A stretch of DNA of 64,000 bases, taken from NCBI RefSeq assembly GCF_044904675.1, contig NZ_JADIKJ010000003.1, positions 62,001 to 126,000 of the forward strand, read 5' to 3'. The position numbers and the translations under genes were made by a program. Positions 1 through 8,154 of this stretch are shown here, piece after piece; positions within the stretch are counted from its first letter, which is position 1, and the number at the start of each line of letters is the position of its first letter. This stretch comes from Dyella_B jejuensis (GTDB taxonomy: Bacteria; Pseudomonadota; Gammaproteobacteria; Xanthomonadales; Rhodanobacteraceae). A model generated the notes under the pieces. That model did not search any database. It worked only from the letters and a program-made list of their open reading frames with translations, and was not told where the DNA came from.

Positions 1-374
1 GCATTCACCACCGATACGCCGACGCCATGCAGGCCACCCGATACCTTGTATGAGTTTGCGTCGAACTTGCCACCGGCGTGCAGTACGGTCATCACTACTT
101 CGGCAGTGGAGCGGCCCTCTTCCGCATGCATATCCACTGGAATACCGCGGCCGTTGTCGATCACGCTGACCGAGCCGTCGTCGTGGATGGTGACAATGAC
201 CCGGTCGCAATAACCGGCCAACGCTTCGTCGATGGAGTTATCTACGACTTCGAACACCATGTGATGAAGGCCGGTGCCGTCATCGGTATCGCCGATGTAC
301 ATGCCGGGGCGCTTGCGCACCGCCTCCAGGCCTTTGAGTACCTTGATGCTGTTCGAATCGTAGGATGCGTTCAT
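1..374 (-). CDS. gyrB: DNA gyrase subunit B, N-terminal part (cut by window edge)
   Basis: The minus strand opens at an ATG at 374 with MNASYDSNSIKVLKGLEAV and runs off the left edge after about 124 residues. The GHKL ATPase motifs of type II topoisomerases are visible: the KRPGMYIG block, EVVDNSIDEALAG with the catalytic Glu and Mg-binding Asn, the DNGRGIPV loop, and GGLHGVGVSVVN at the edge. GyrB supplies ATP hydrolysis for negative supercoiling together with GyrA. It lies directly after recF in the same direction, the usual dnaA-dnaN-recF-gyrB order at gammaproteobacterial origins. Only the ATP-binding domain is inside the window, so integrity of the rest cannot be judged. Confidence 0.97.
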   Translation of the reverse strand, partial: MNASYDSNSIKVLKGLEAVRKRPGMYIGDTDDGTGLHHMVFEVVDNSIDEALAGYCDRVIVTIHDDGSVSVIDNGRGIPVDMHAEEGRSTAEVVMTVLHAGGKFDANSYKVSGGLHGVGVSVVN

Positions 375-449
375 GCAATAACCATGTCCAGACGCCGGTA
401 ATCCGCCCGGTATGGCGCCAAGGGAGCCGGGCTGGATGCAACCTTGCAA

Positions 450-1529
450 TTATAGCAGGGGCGTCAATTGCCCCTGTTCCACGTGGAACACATGTGCCCC
501 AAGCCGACGCAAAGGCTGCGGCAGCTCGGTACCCGTGATCAAGAGCTGGGCCTTGGTTGCCGCCAGACCATCGACTACCGCTGCCTGGTGCCGCTCATCC
601 AGCTCCGACGCGAGGTCGTCGAGGCAAACGATTGGCCATTCACCGCGGCGGGAGGCATCCAACCATGCCTGCGCGAGTACGCAGGCCAGCGCGACGAGCT
701 TTTCCTGTCCCCTGGACAGGTGTTCGCGCCGTGGTGCGTGAGAAAATGAAAGTGTCCAGTCGGCTCGGTGAACGCCGGAACCTGTATGCCCCCTTCCCTG
801 GTCTCTAGTGCGCTGACTACCCAGGACCGAAGCCAGGTCTTCTCCCTCCGGCCACCCTTGACGGTAACGAAGCTCTACTTCTCCAAGTTCCGGCAGAAGC
901 CGTTCGGACTGTTCGCGTAAAAATGGCAGTAGCGCATCGAGATAAGCCTTCCGCCATTGATCAATGGCGGCTCCAGAACGGGCAAGTTCCAGCTCCCAGG
1001 GGCTGAACAATTCTTCGTCGAGCGGAGCGCTCGAGCGAAGCAAGCTATTTCGCTGCTTCAGGGCACGTTGATAACGCCGCCAGGCAGGCAAAAAGTCTTG
1101 TTCCACGTGGAACACACCCCAATCGAGAAATTGCCGTCGCCCCTCAGCTGCCCCAGCAATCAAGTCATGGGATCCCGGTTCGAAGCACACCACTGCGCAC
1201 TCTCGAATCAGCTGACCTAGCGATACCGATTGACCATCCAATCGAGATTCCCAACGAGTCCCTGCCCGGCCAAGCCCCAGGCGCGCAATCCTGCCGTCGT
1301 CATGGTTGATGGTCGAAAAAACGCCCAATTCGGTAGATTCGCGGCGAAGCAATGCTTCCCGGGCACCACTGCGGAACGATCTTCCGTGTGAAAGCAAGAA
1401 AACAGCTTCCAGCACCGAAGTCTTACCGGCGCCATTGGCACCTACCAAAAAGTTGAACCCCGGATGCAAATCGACCGACATTTCGTTGATACAACGGAAT
1501 CCATGAAGCTGCAGCCGCGCCACCCTCAT
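450..1529 (-). CDS. recF: DNA replication and repair protein RecF
   Basis: This 359-residue protein starts MRVARLQLHGFRCINEMSVD and has the SMC/ABC-like Walker A FLVGANGAGKTS at residues 28-38, an LSRGQEK signature near residue 270 and the Walker B VCLDDLASELD near residue 302. RecF loads RecA at single-stranded gaps together with RecO and RecR. It is 84 bp downstream of dnaN on the same strand and 75 bp before gyrB. An oddity is that the hexapeptide VFHVEQ occurs twice (residues 139-144 and 347-352) because each copy is encoded by a perfect parS palindrome embedded in the gene. Confidence 0.97.
   Translation of the reverse strand: MRVARLQLHGFRCINEMSVDLHPGFNFLVGANGAGKTSVLEAVFLLSHGRSFRSGAREALLRRESTELGVFSTINHDDGRIARLGLGRAGTRWESRLDGQSVSLGQLIRECAVVCFEPGSHDLIAGAAEGRRQFLDWGVFHVEQDFLPAWRRYQRALKQRNSLLRSSAPLDEELFSPWELELARSGAAIDQWRKAYLDALLPFLREQSERLLPELGEVELRYRQGWPEGEDLASVLGSQRTRDQGRGHTGSGVHRADWTLSFSHAPRREHLSRGQEKLVALACVLAQAWLDASRRGEWPIVCLDDLASELDERHQAAVVDGLAATKAQLLITGTELPQPLRRLGAHVFHVEQGQLTPLL
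475..490. promoter_or_regulatory. parS centromere site (ParB binding), inside recF 3' end
   Basis: The 16-base perfect palindrome TGTTCCACGTGGAACA matches the bacterial parS consensus TGTTnCACGTGnAACA. It lies within the last codons of recF and encodes part of VFHVEQ. ParB-CTP clamps load at such sites and recruit SMC to segregate the origin region; clustering close to oriC is typical. Confidence 0.9.
1099..1114. promoter_or_regulatory. parS centromere site (ParB binding), mid recF
   Basis: A second copy of the identical 16-base palindrome TGTTCCACGTGGAACA, 624 bp from the first and also in recF, again in the reading frame that yields VFHVEQ. Two identical perfect sites in one gene near the origin make a chance occurrence very unlikely. 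Confidence 0.9.
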
Positions 1530-1613
1530 TGGATTGACATCCCCAAACGAAGACGCCGAAGCATTGAGCTCCGGCGCCGTGATATTCCGAGCACGCTGAA
1601 ATCGGACATGCGA

Positions 1614-2714
1614 TCACAACCGCAAAGGCATGATCACATGGCGAGATTGCTCATTATCGTCTTCCTGAACGAGACAGCTCGATTGTGCATCGCGAAGGCT
1701 CAGGCGAGCTTTCTCACCGCGCAGAGCCGCCAGCGCGTCCAACAAATAGCCAACGTTGAAGCCCACCGTAAGATCGGATACGCCGGTCTCCGCTTCCACC
1801 TCTTCGACCGCCTCTTCCTGTTCCGGATTGTGGGCCACGATCCGCAGCTTGTTGGGCGAGAATTCCAGTTTGACGCCTCGGTATTTTTCATTTGAAAGAA
1901 TGGCCGCACGCTGCAGCGCACCGCGCAACACTTCGCGATCCAGCGTCGCTCTCTTGTCCGCGCCCAACGGAATCACGGCTTCATAATCCGGAAAGCGGCC
2001 GTCGATCAATTTGGAAGTGAAGACCACCTGGCCCCGGCGCACCCGAAGATGGTTGCGACCGAATTCGAGATCCACGGAACCATCGCCTGATTCCAGCAAA
2101 CCAACCAATTCATTGACGCCCTTGCGCGGAATGATGATCTGGCGCCGAGCGGTAACCTTGCTCTCCAGATGCGTTTCTTTTAAGGCAAGGCGATGTCCGT
2201 CGGTCGCGACGCAACGTAGCGCATGCTCCTGCAAATCCAGGAGCATGCCATTGAGGTAGTAGCGAACGTCCTGGTTAGCCATTGCAAATGCGGTGCGCTC
2301 CATCAAGTCGCGCAATACATCTTCTGGAAGCGTAACGCGCTCGACCAATTCGATCTCGTCGATGGTCGGAAATTCCGTAGCAGGCAGCGTTGCGAGCGTG
2401 AAACGACTACGTCCGGCATTCAGCGCGATCCTGTCGCCATTTAGCTTCAGCTCGATCCGCGCCCCATCTGGCAGCGCGCGAACAATGTCGAACAACTTGC
2501 GTGCCGGGATGGTGATCTCGCCATCCACCAGCTTCTCGGCCTCGGTAGACGCAATCATTTCCACTTCAAGATCAGTACCCGTGAAAGACAGTGTGCCGTC
2601 ACTCACGCGAACGAGGAGATTGGCCAATACAGGCAACGTTTGCCGACGCTCGACGACTCCGACCACCTGCTGCAAGGGTTTAAGCAGAGCTTCTCGTTGG
2701 ATGCTGAATTGCAT
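1614..2714 (-). CDS. dnaN: DNA polymerase III beta subunit (sliding clamp)
   Basis: The product is 366 residues, the same length as the E. coli clamp, starting MQFSIQREALLKPLQQVVGVVERRQ and ending in HVIMPLRL, the conserved C-terminus that forms the peptide-binding pocket (MPMRL in E. coli). The three repeated clamp domains are each recognisable, including the NQDVRYYLNGMLL and DGHRLAL blocks. It encircles DNA as a dimer and tethers Pol III. It follows dnaA on the minus strand after a 245-bp origin-like spacer and precedes recF. Confidence 0.98.
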   Translation of the reverse strand: MQFSIQREALLKPLQQVVGVVERRQTLPVLANLLVRVSDGTLSFTGTDLEVEMIASTEAEKLVDGEITIPARKLFDIVRALPDGARIELKLNGDRIALNAGRSRFTLATLPATEFPTIDEIELVERVTLPEDVLRDLMERTAFAMANQDVRYYLNGMLLDLQEHALRCVATDGHRLALKETHLESKVTARRQIIIPRKGVNELVGLLESGDGSVDLEFGRNHLRVRRGQVVFTSKLIDGRFPDYEAVIPLGADKRATLDREVLRGALQRAAILSNEKYRGVKLEFSPNKLRIVAHNPEQEEAVEEVEAETGVSDLTVGFNVGYLLDALAALRGEKARLSLRDAQSSCLVQEDDNEQSRHVIMPLRL

Positions 2715-2959
2715 GTGTGTGCTTTCCCTATACTGCAGTTCTGTTTTTAAAAGAAGAGTAGTGGTTGTAGCAGGTGCGGTGGATAACTTGATAACACAAA
2801 ATTTTGCTTTAGAAACATTGGGTTAAACGAGTTGCCCCGGTGTCTGGAAGCCCCTGCGTCCGGTGTATTACCAGTGGATAACTTCGGTGTCCCGGAATCG
2901 TTCCCTATTATCCACAGGAAACCCTGCTGGTTATCAAGCGCTTATGCAACTTGCGACGA
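2715..2959. other. Probable oriC / dnaA-dnaN intergenic region
   Basis: This 245-bp non-coding spacer is AT-richer than its surroundings, with runs around 2741-2760 and 2797-2825 that could form the unwinding element. It contains one perfect DnaA box TTATCCACA at 2908-2916 (plus orientation) and two one-mismatch boxes in the opposite orientation, GGTGGATAA at 2778-2786 and AGTGGATAA at 2873-2881. A fourth weaker element is the TTATCAAGCG stretch near 2931. It should also hold the dnaN promoter. In Pseudomonas and Xanthomonas relatives both dnaA-flanking spacers carry DnaA boxes; which one fires here cannot be decided from sequence alone. Confidence 0.8.
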
Positions 2960-4294
2960 TCAGCCGGTCAAGGTACGAATCAGTTGTTCCCAATCCTGCC
3001 GCATGCGGGTATCGGTTTCGCAAAGCTTGCGAATGGTGCGGCAGGCATGCAGCACCGTCGTGTGGTCACGGCCACCGAATGCTTCGCCGATTTCGGGCAG
3101 GCTGTGCTCGGTCAGTTCTTTCGATAGCGCCATGGCGATCTGGCGAGGGCGAGCCAGCGAGCGCACCCGGCGCTTGGAAAGCAAATCCTGCAAACGTACG
3201 CTGAAATAGTCGGCAACGATCTTTTGAATGTTCGGCACGGTGACCGCTTGCGCGTGCGTAGCGAGCAGATCGCGCAAGGTTTCTTCAGCGAAGTCGGTAG
3301 TGATTGGCTTGCCGTAGAAATTGGCGCGTGCGGCAAGCGTGTTGAGCGCGCCTTCCAGGTCGCGCACGTTGGAGCGGATGCGCTTGGCCAGCAACATCGC
3401 CACGTTCTCGCTGACGGCCACCCCCTTTTCATGCGCCTTCGCCAGCAAGATGGCAGCGCGCGTTTCGAAATCGGGCGGCTCGATCGCCACTGACAAGCCC
3501 CAGCCCAGGCGGGATTTAAGACGCGGCTCGAGCTTGTCGACCTCTTTTGGATAACGATCACAGGTCAGGATGATCTGCTGCTTGGATTCGAACAACGCAT
3601 TGAATGTATGGAAGAATTCTTCCTGCGTTGTGTCTTTCCCCGCAAAGAACTGGATATCGTCGATCAGCAGCGCATCCACCGAGCGAAAGCGACGCTTGAA
3701 TTCGTCCATGCTTTTGGTGCGCAGAGCTTCGATCATCGAACCGACGAACTGTTCCGAACGCAAATACAGCACCTTGCAGTTCGGATTGTGTTCGCGCATC
3801 AGGTTGCCGGCCGCATGCATCAGGTGCGTTTTGCCCAGACCGGTGCCGCCGTACAGCAATAGCGGGTTGTATGCGCGGCCCGGGTTCTGCGCTACCTGCA
3901 TGGCAGCGGCTTTGCCCAATTGATTGGATTTGCCTTCGACAAACGTCTCGAAGGTGTAGTGCGGATCGAGATTGTGGTTGAAGTTGACCGGCGGTGGTTC
4001 AACCGCCGCGACAGGTCGGCTGCCGGGCATCGGCCGCGCATGGGCGGCCGCTATGGCGCTCGACCCTACTTCCAGCCGGACGGCCAGGCTGTGACCTTTC
4101 AGCAGTGTCAGCACTGCCTCAATTTGCGGTAAGTAACGGTCGCGAACAGCATCCAACGTGTAGGGATTAGGCGCGTAAAGTTGCAGGCCGTCCGCGTCAT
4201 CGCGCGCCTGCAGCGGCATCAGCCAGGTGTGCAGGTCTTCGGCGCTCAACTCACCTTCAAGACGCTCCAGACAGCGCCGCCACAGGTCACTCAT
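2960..4294 (-). CDS. dnaA: Chromosomal replication initiator protein DnaA
   Basis: I chose the ATG at 4294, giving a 444-residue protein starting MSDLWRRCLERLEGELSAED; the frame is open 50 codons further upstream but that part overlaps the DnaA boxes and looks non-coding. Domain I is residues 1-85, a variable linker follows, then the AAA+ domain with Walker A GGTGLGKTH, Walker B LLIDDIQF and sensor motifs, and domain IV with the DnaA-box reading signature GRDHTTVLHACRTI near the C-terminus. DnaA-ATP opens oriC. DnaA boxes lie on both sides of the gene, consistent with autoregulation. Confidence 0.98.
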   Translation of the reverse strand: MSDLWRRCLERLEGELSAEDLHTWLMPLQARDDADGLQLYAPNPYTLDAVRDRYLPQIEAVLTLLKGHSLAVRLEVGSSAIAAAHARPMPGSRPVAAVEPPPVNFNHNLDPHYTFETFVEGKSNQLGKAAAMQVAQNPGRAYNPLLLYGGTGLGKTHLMHAAGNLMREHNPNCKVLYLRSEQFVGSMIEALRTKSMDEFKRRFRSVDALLIDDIQFFAGKDTTQEEFFHTFNALFESKQQIILTCDRYPKEVDKLEPRLKSRLGWGLSVAIEPPDFETRAAILLAKAHEKGVAVSENVAMLLAKRIRSNVRDLEGALNTLAARANFYGKPITTDFAEETLRDLLATHAQAVTVPNIQKIVADYFSVRLQDLLSKRRVRSLARPRQIAMALSKELTEHSLPEIGEAFGGRDHTTVLHACRTIRKLCETDTRMRQDWEQLIRTLTG

Positions 4295-4367
4295 GGATAC
4301 TTTCAACCACAGCAGGGGCGCTTTCGCGCAGGGTGGACCGGAGAGTCTAGCAGCACGCACAGGACAA

Positions 4368-4388
4368 CTATCCACACGGATATCCACA
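4368..4388 (+). promoter_or_regulatory. Pair of near-consensus DnaA boxes upstream of dnaA
   Basis: Two boxes sit almost back to back: CTATCCACA at 4368-4376 and ATATCCACA at 4380-4388, each one mismatch from TTATCCACA. They lie 74 bp upstream of the dnaA start and just upstream of the rpmH promoter, so they may serve DnaA autoregulation or form a second origin half as in pseudomonads. Confidence 0.75.
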
Positions 4389-4408
4389 AGTTTCCATGCA
4401 GCCGGCAT

Positions 4409-4438
4409 TTGACAGGAACAATGCCGGTTCCGCATAAT
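4409..4438 (+). promoter_or_regulatory. Sigma-70 promoter of rpmH-rnpA
   Basis: A perfect -35 TTGACA (4409-4414) is followed after 18 bp by a -10 CATAAT (4433-4438), one mismatch from consensus. It is about 36 bp upstream of the rpmH start and reads rightwards, as expected for this strong ribosomal protein promoter. Confidence 0.85.
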
Positions 4439-4474
4439 CTCCAATCTTTTTCACCCCTACATTAGGAGGAAGCC

Positions 4475-4609
4475 ATGAAGCGGACCTTCCAGCCCAGCAA
4501 GCTCAAGCGCGCCCGCACGCACGGCTTTCGTGCACGCATGGCCACGGCCGATGGTCGCAAGATTCTTAGCGCTCGCCGCGCTAAGGGCCGCAAGCGCCTG
4601 ATCCCATAA
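4475..4609 (+). CDS. rpmH: 50S ribosomal protein L34
   Basis: This 44-codon gene starts MKRTFQPSKLKRARTHGFRA and ends KGRKRLIP; the family is normally 44-47 residues and highly basic. A strong ribosome binding site AGGAGG lies 8 bp upstream of the ATG at 4475. L34 is a late-assembling large-subunit protein. It is the first gene of the rightward cluster rpmH-rnpA-yidC-mnmE, with rnpA only 13 bp downstream. Confidence 0.98.
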   Translation: MKRTFQPSKLKRARTHGFRARMATADGRKILSARRAKGRKRLIP

Positions 4610-4622
4610 GCGGCATACGCAT

Positions 4623-5003
4623 ATGGGCACCGCCGGCCTACCGCGCGAGGCGCGGATCCGCCGAGCTGGTGACTTTGCCGTCTTGCGTCAAGCCAGCGGC
4701 CGCCTCGGCGGCCGCTGTTTTTCTGTGCGTTATCGACAGAATGAACTTGGCCATGCCCGGCTTGGGCTGGCTATCTCCAAGCGCGTCTCCAAACGCGCGG
4801 TCGAGCGCAATCGCATCAAGCGCCTATTGCGCGAATCGTTCCGTCGCGTTCGCAGCCAGTTACCTCCGCTCGATCTGGTGGTGATGGCCCGAGAACAGGC
4901 TGCGGGGGTCCCCGGCGCGGACCTGCTGGCCGAACTCGATGCGCTCTGGCGCAAGCTCCCGCCGTTGAAGCGCGAGGGCGGCACCTCCACAATCGCGTGC
5001 TGA
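4623..5003 (+). CDS. rnpA: Ribonuclease P protein component
   Basis: The 126-residue basic protein carries the RNR signature in RAVERNRIKRLLRESFR (residues about 58-74), which contacts the RNase P RNA and pre-tRNA leader. It assists the RNA subunit in 5' maturation of tRNAs. It sits 13 bp after rpmH and 61 bp before yidC. The spacer to yidC is too short for the small yidD gene that usually lies between rnpA and yidC, so yidD is missing from this position. Confidence 0.96.
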   Translation: MGTAGLPREARIRRAGDFAVLRQASGRLGGRCFSVRYRQNELGHARLGLAISKRVSKRAVERNRIKRLLRESFRRVRSQLPPLDLVVMAREQAAGVPGADLLAELDALWRKLPPLKREGGTSTIAC

Positions 5004-5064
5004 ACTTCCTTTTTCCCACCTTCCTGGCCCGCTTTAGCGGTGCCTATCGCCGGATCGCTACGCG

Positions 5065-6750
5065 ATGAATCAAACGCGCACCTTCCTCCTGTTCGCCTTG
5101 CTGGCTGTCGCTTATCTGCTATGGCAGGCCTGGGACCAGGACTATGCACCGCATCCTCCCGCCGAGGTGGCCGGCACATCAACCGCAACGGTAACCGGCG
5201 ACGCCACGCCCGCTGCCACGCCAACGATCGCCAACACGGCCGGCACCAGCGAGCCTGTCGCGGCGCAGCTGATCACGGTGACCACCGATGTCCTGCGCCT
5301 GACCATCGATACGCGCGGTGGCAGCATCGTTCGCTCGGAGTTGTTGAAGTATCCGGTGACGCCGCGAACGAAGAAGAACCCAGACCCGGCACCGATCCGC
5401 TTGCTTGATGACAACGCCAGCGACTATTTCGCTGCACAGAGCGGACTGGTGAGCGCGGATGGCGCGGCGCCCGATCATCGCGCCGTGTTCCAGGCTGCCC
5501 AGGCCAGCTATGAACTGTCTTCCGGCCAGGATACGTTGAACGTTGACCTTACCTGGACCGATCCGTCCGGCGTCAAGGTGATCAAGCGCTACACCCTGCA
5601 TCGTGGCAGCTACGCGATCGATCTGGACCAGCAGATCGACAACGGCAGTGGCAAGTCATGGGATGGCAATGCCTATCGCCAGCTGTTGCGCGTTGATCGT
5701 CCGGCGCCCGTATACAGCAACTTCCTGCAACGCATTTCCGACCAGTCGCGCTATGGCTTCTTCGGCGCCGTGTGGTACAGCCCGGAGCAGAAATTCAACA
5801 AGCTGCCCTTCGACAAGTTCGAAAAGGAGCCGCTCCAGAACCAGGTCACCGGTGGCTGGGTGGCGATGATGCAGCAATATTTCCTCGGCGCGTGGATACC
5901 GCCGACGAAAGAAGCGGACACCTTTTCCACCGCAATGGTGAACGAAACGGGCAATGCACCGCGTTATGTCATTCGTGCCGTCGGTCCGCAGATCAGCATC
6001 GCGCCGGGCCAGCAAGCCAGCAGCACCGCCCAGTTGTACGTGGGACCCAAACTGCCTGACGTGATGCAAACCGTCGCGCCCGGACTGGAACTGACGATCG
6101 ACTACGGCATGCTGAAGATCTTCGCCGAGCCCTTGCACTGGGTATTGGCGCAACTGGACAAGCTCACCGGCAATTGGGGCGTGTCGATCATCCTGCTGGT
6201 GCTGCTGATCAACCTGGTCACCTTCAAGTTCACCAATGCGCAATTCGAATCTTCCGCCAAGATGCGCAAGCTCAAGCCGCGCATGGATGCCTTGAAAGAG
6301 CGCTACGGTGACGATCGCCAGAAAATGCAGCAGGCGATGATGGAGCTGTACAAGAAGGAGAAGATCAATCCGGCGGCGGGTTGCCTGCCCCTGGTGATCA
6401 CCATCCCGATCTTCTACGGCCTCTACTATGTGTTGCGCGACAGCGTGGAGCTGCGCCAGGCGCCGTTCTTCGGCTGGATCCACGATCTATCCGCGGCCGA
6501 CCCGTACTTCGTGCTGCCGGTGCTCTATACCGTCGTGATGCTCGCCCAGCAATGGCTGATGCCGCAAGCCGCCGGCATGGATCCCACCCAGGCCAAGATG
6601 ATGAAGTTCATGCCGCTGATGTTCGCGGTGATCTTCCTGTTCTTCCCATCGGGACTGGTGCTTTACTACGCGGTTAACGGACTGTCCCGCCTGCTGCAGC
6701 AGTGGTGGATCATCCGTCGCAGCGAGGCGACGCAGGCCAAGACCGCTTGA
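5065..6750 (+). CDS. yidC: Membrane protein insertase YidC
   Basis: The protein has 561 residues and the Gram-negative YidC layout: an N-terminal transmembrane anchor (residues 5-22), a large periplasmic beta-supersandwich domain (about 45-340) and a C-terminal insertase domain with five hydrophobic segments from residue 350. The conserved cytoplasmic hairpin is seen in KMRKLKPRMDALKERYGDD with the following KEKINPAAGCLP. The groove Arg typical of YidC lies in the FKFTNAQFESSAK region or nearby; I did not pin it down. It inserts and folds inner-membrane proteins alone or with SecYEG. The start follows rnpA by 61 bp, and mnmE follows by 51 bp. Confidence 0.97.
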   Translation: MNQTRTFLLFALLAVAYLLWQAWDQDYAPHPPAEVAGTSTATVTGDATPAATPTIANTAGTSEPVAAQLITVTTDVLRLTIDTRGGSIVRSELLKYPVTPRTKKNPDPAPIRLLDDNASDYFAAQSGLVSADGAAPDHRAVFQAAQASYELSSGQDTLNVDLTWTDPSGVKVIKRYTLHRGSYAIDLDQQIDNGSGKSWDGNAYRQLLRVDRPAPVYSNFLQRISDQSRYGFFGAVWYSPEQKFNKLPFDKFEKEPLQNQVTGGWVAMMQQYFLGAWIPPTKEADTFSTAMVNETGNAPRYVIRAVGPQISIAPGQQASSTAQLYVGPKLPDVMQTVAPGLELTIDYGMLKIFAEPLHWVLAQLDKLTGNWGVSIILLVLLINLVTFKFTNAQFESSAKMRKLKPRMDALKERYGDDRQKMQQAMMELYKKEKINPAAGCLPLVITIPIFYGLYYVLRDSVELRQAPFFGWIHDLSAADPYFVLPVLYTVVMLAQQWLMPQAAGMDPTQAKMMKFMPLMFAVIFLFFPSGLVLYYAVNGLSRLLQQWWIIRRSEATQAKTA

Positions 6751-6801
6751 CGACCCGCGCGGACGGCCATGCGTCGTCCGCCGCGGCTATGCTGATACGC
6801 C

Positions 6802-8154
6802 ATGACTGCACACCAGCCGGACGATGAGACCATAGCCGCGATCGCCAGCGCCGCAGGCGCGGCGGGCGTGGGCGTAGTGCGCGTATCAGGCTCGCGTGTT
6901 CCAGCCATCGCACTGACCTTGCTTGGCCGTCTACCGGCACCACGCCATGCCCACTTCGCGGCGTTCCGCGACGCGGGAGGTGCCTTGATCGACCGCGGCC
7001 TGTTGCTGCATTTTCCGGCACCGGCCTCCTACACCGGCGAGCACGTGCTTGAACTACAGGGACACGGCAGCGTCGTATTGCTCGATGCCTTGCTGCGACG
7101 TGTTTGCGAACTTGGCGCACGCTTGGCGCGACCAGGGGAATTTACCGAGCGGGCTTTCCTCAACGGCAAGCTCGATCTCGCCCAGGCCGAAGCGGTGGCA
7201 GACCTGATCGCCGCAAGATCCGAAGCCGGCGCACGCGCCGCGATGCAATCGATGGAGGGCGTGTTTTCGCGCAAGGTCGATGCCCTGCTCCAGGCCTTGG
7301 TCGGGTTGCGGGTACATATCGAAGCGGCGATCGATTTTCCCGAGGAAGAAATCGATTTCCTCGCCGATCCCGCCATAACGCGGCAGCTGGAAAACTTGCG
7401 CGCGCAACTAGCGGATCTGTTACACGAAGCGCAGCGCGGCGTGCGATTGAACGATGGACTGCGCGTGGCTATCGTCGGTCGGCCCAATGCCGGCAAATCC
7501 AGCTTGCTCAATGCACTGGCCGGCAGCGAACGCGCCATCGTCACCGATATCGCCGGTACGACCCGCGACGTCCTGCGCGAAAGCATCAACCTCGGCGGCA
7601 TCACGCTGGAACTGGCCGATACGGCAGGGCTGCGCGATACCCATGATCCGGTGGAACGCGAAGGCGTGCGTCGTGCGCACAGCGAACGCGAGCGTGCCGA
7701 TGTCGTGGTTCTGGTCACCGATGAGCAACACGTGCAGGCCGATGCGGCATGGCTGCGCGGTCTGCCGACTGCCGTCGAACACGTCATCGTCATCAATAAA
7801 ATTGATCTCGGCAGCGCCCTGCCGCGCGTCGAATGGCGTGGCAGGGATCATTGGCTATGGCTTTCCGTGAAATCCGGCGCCGGCCTGGAAGCGTTGCGCG
7901 AGCACCTGAAGCAATTGGCCGGCGCCGGCAGTGGAGAAGGTGCTTTCAGCGCGCGCCGCCGTCACGTATTTGCCCTGGAAAGAGTCCGTGGACAGTTGGA
8001 GCACGCTGCTCGCATGCTTATCGACACTCGTGCGGGCGAACTCGCCGCCGAAGAATTGCGCCAGGCCCAGCAAGCCCTCGGCGAAATCACCGGCACTTAC
8101 ACCAGCGATGATTTGCTGGGAGCGATCTTCAGCTCGTTTTGCATCGGCAAATAA
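6802..8154 (+). CDS. mnmE: tRNA modification GTPase MnmE
   Basis: The 450-residue protein shows the N-terminal formyl-THF-binding domain (AGVGVVRVSGSR, then GPxSYTGE-like PASYTGEHVLELQGHG), a helical domain, an inserted Ras-like G domain with G1 GRPNAGKSSLLNAL near residue 225, G3 DTAG and G4 NKID, and the C-terminal CIGK with the conserved catalytic Cys. With MnmG it makes 5-carboxymethylaminomethyl-uridine at the tRNA wobble base. It ends the rightward origin operon, and its stop codon abuts the stop codon of the convergent sugar kinase gene. Confidence 0.97.
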   Translation: MTAHQPDDETIAAIASAAGAAGVGVVRVSGSRVPAIALTLLGRLPAPRHAHFAAFRDAGGALIDRGLLLHFPAPASYTGEHVLELQGHGSVVLLDALLRRVCELGARLARPGEFTERAFLNGKLDLAQAEAVADLIAARSEAGARAAMQSMEGVFSRKVDALLQALVGLRVHIEAAIDFPEEEIDFLADPAITRQLENLRAQLADLLHEAQRGVRLNDGLRVAIVGRPNAGKSSLLNALAGSERAIVTDIAGTTRDVLRESINLGGITLELADTAGLRDTHDPVEREGVRRAHSERERADVVVLVTDEQHVQADAAWLRGLPTAVEHVIVINKIDLGSALPRVEWRGRDHWLWLSVKSGAGLEALREHLKQLAGAGSGEGAFSARRRHVFALERVRGQLEHAARMLIDTRAGELAAEELRQAQQALGEITGTYTSDDLLGAIFSSFCIGK

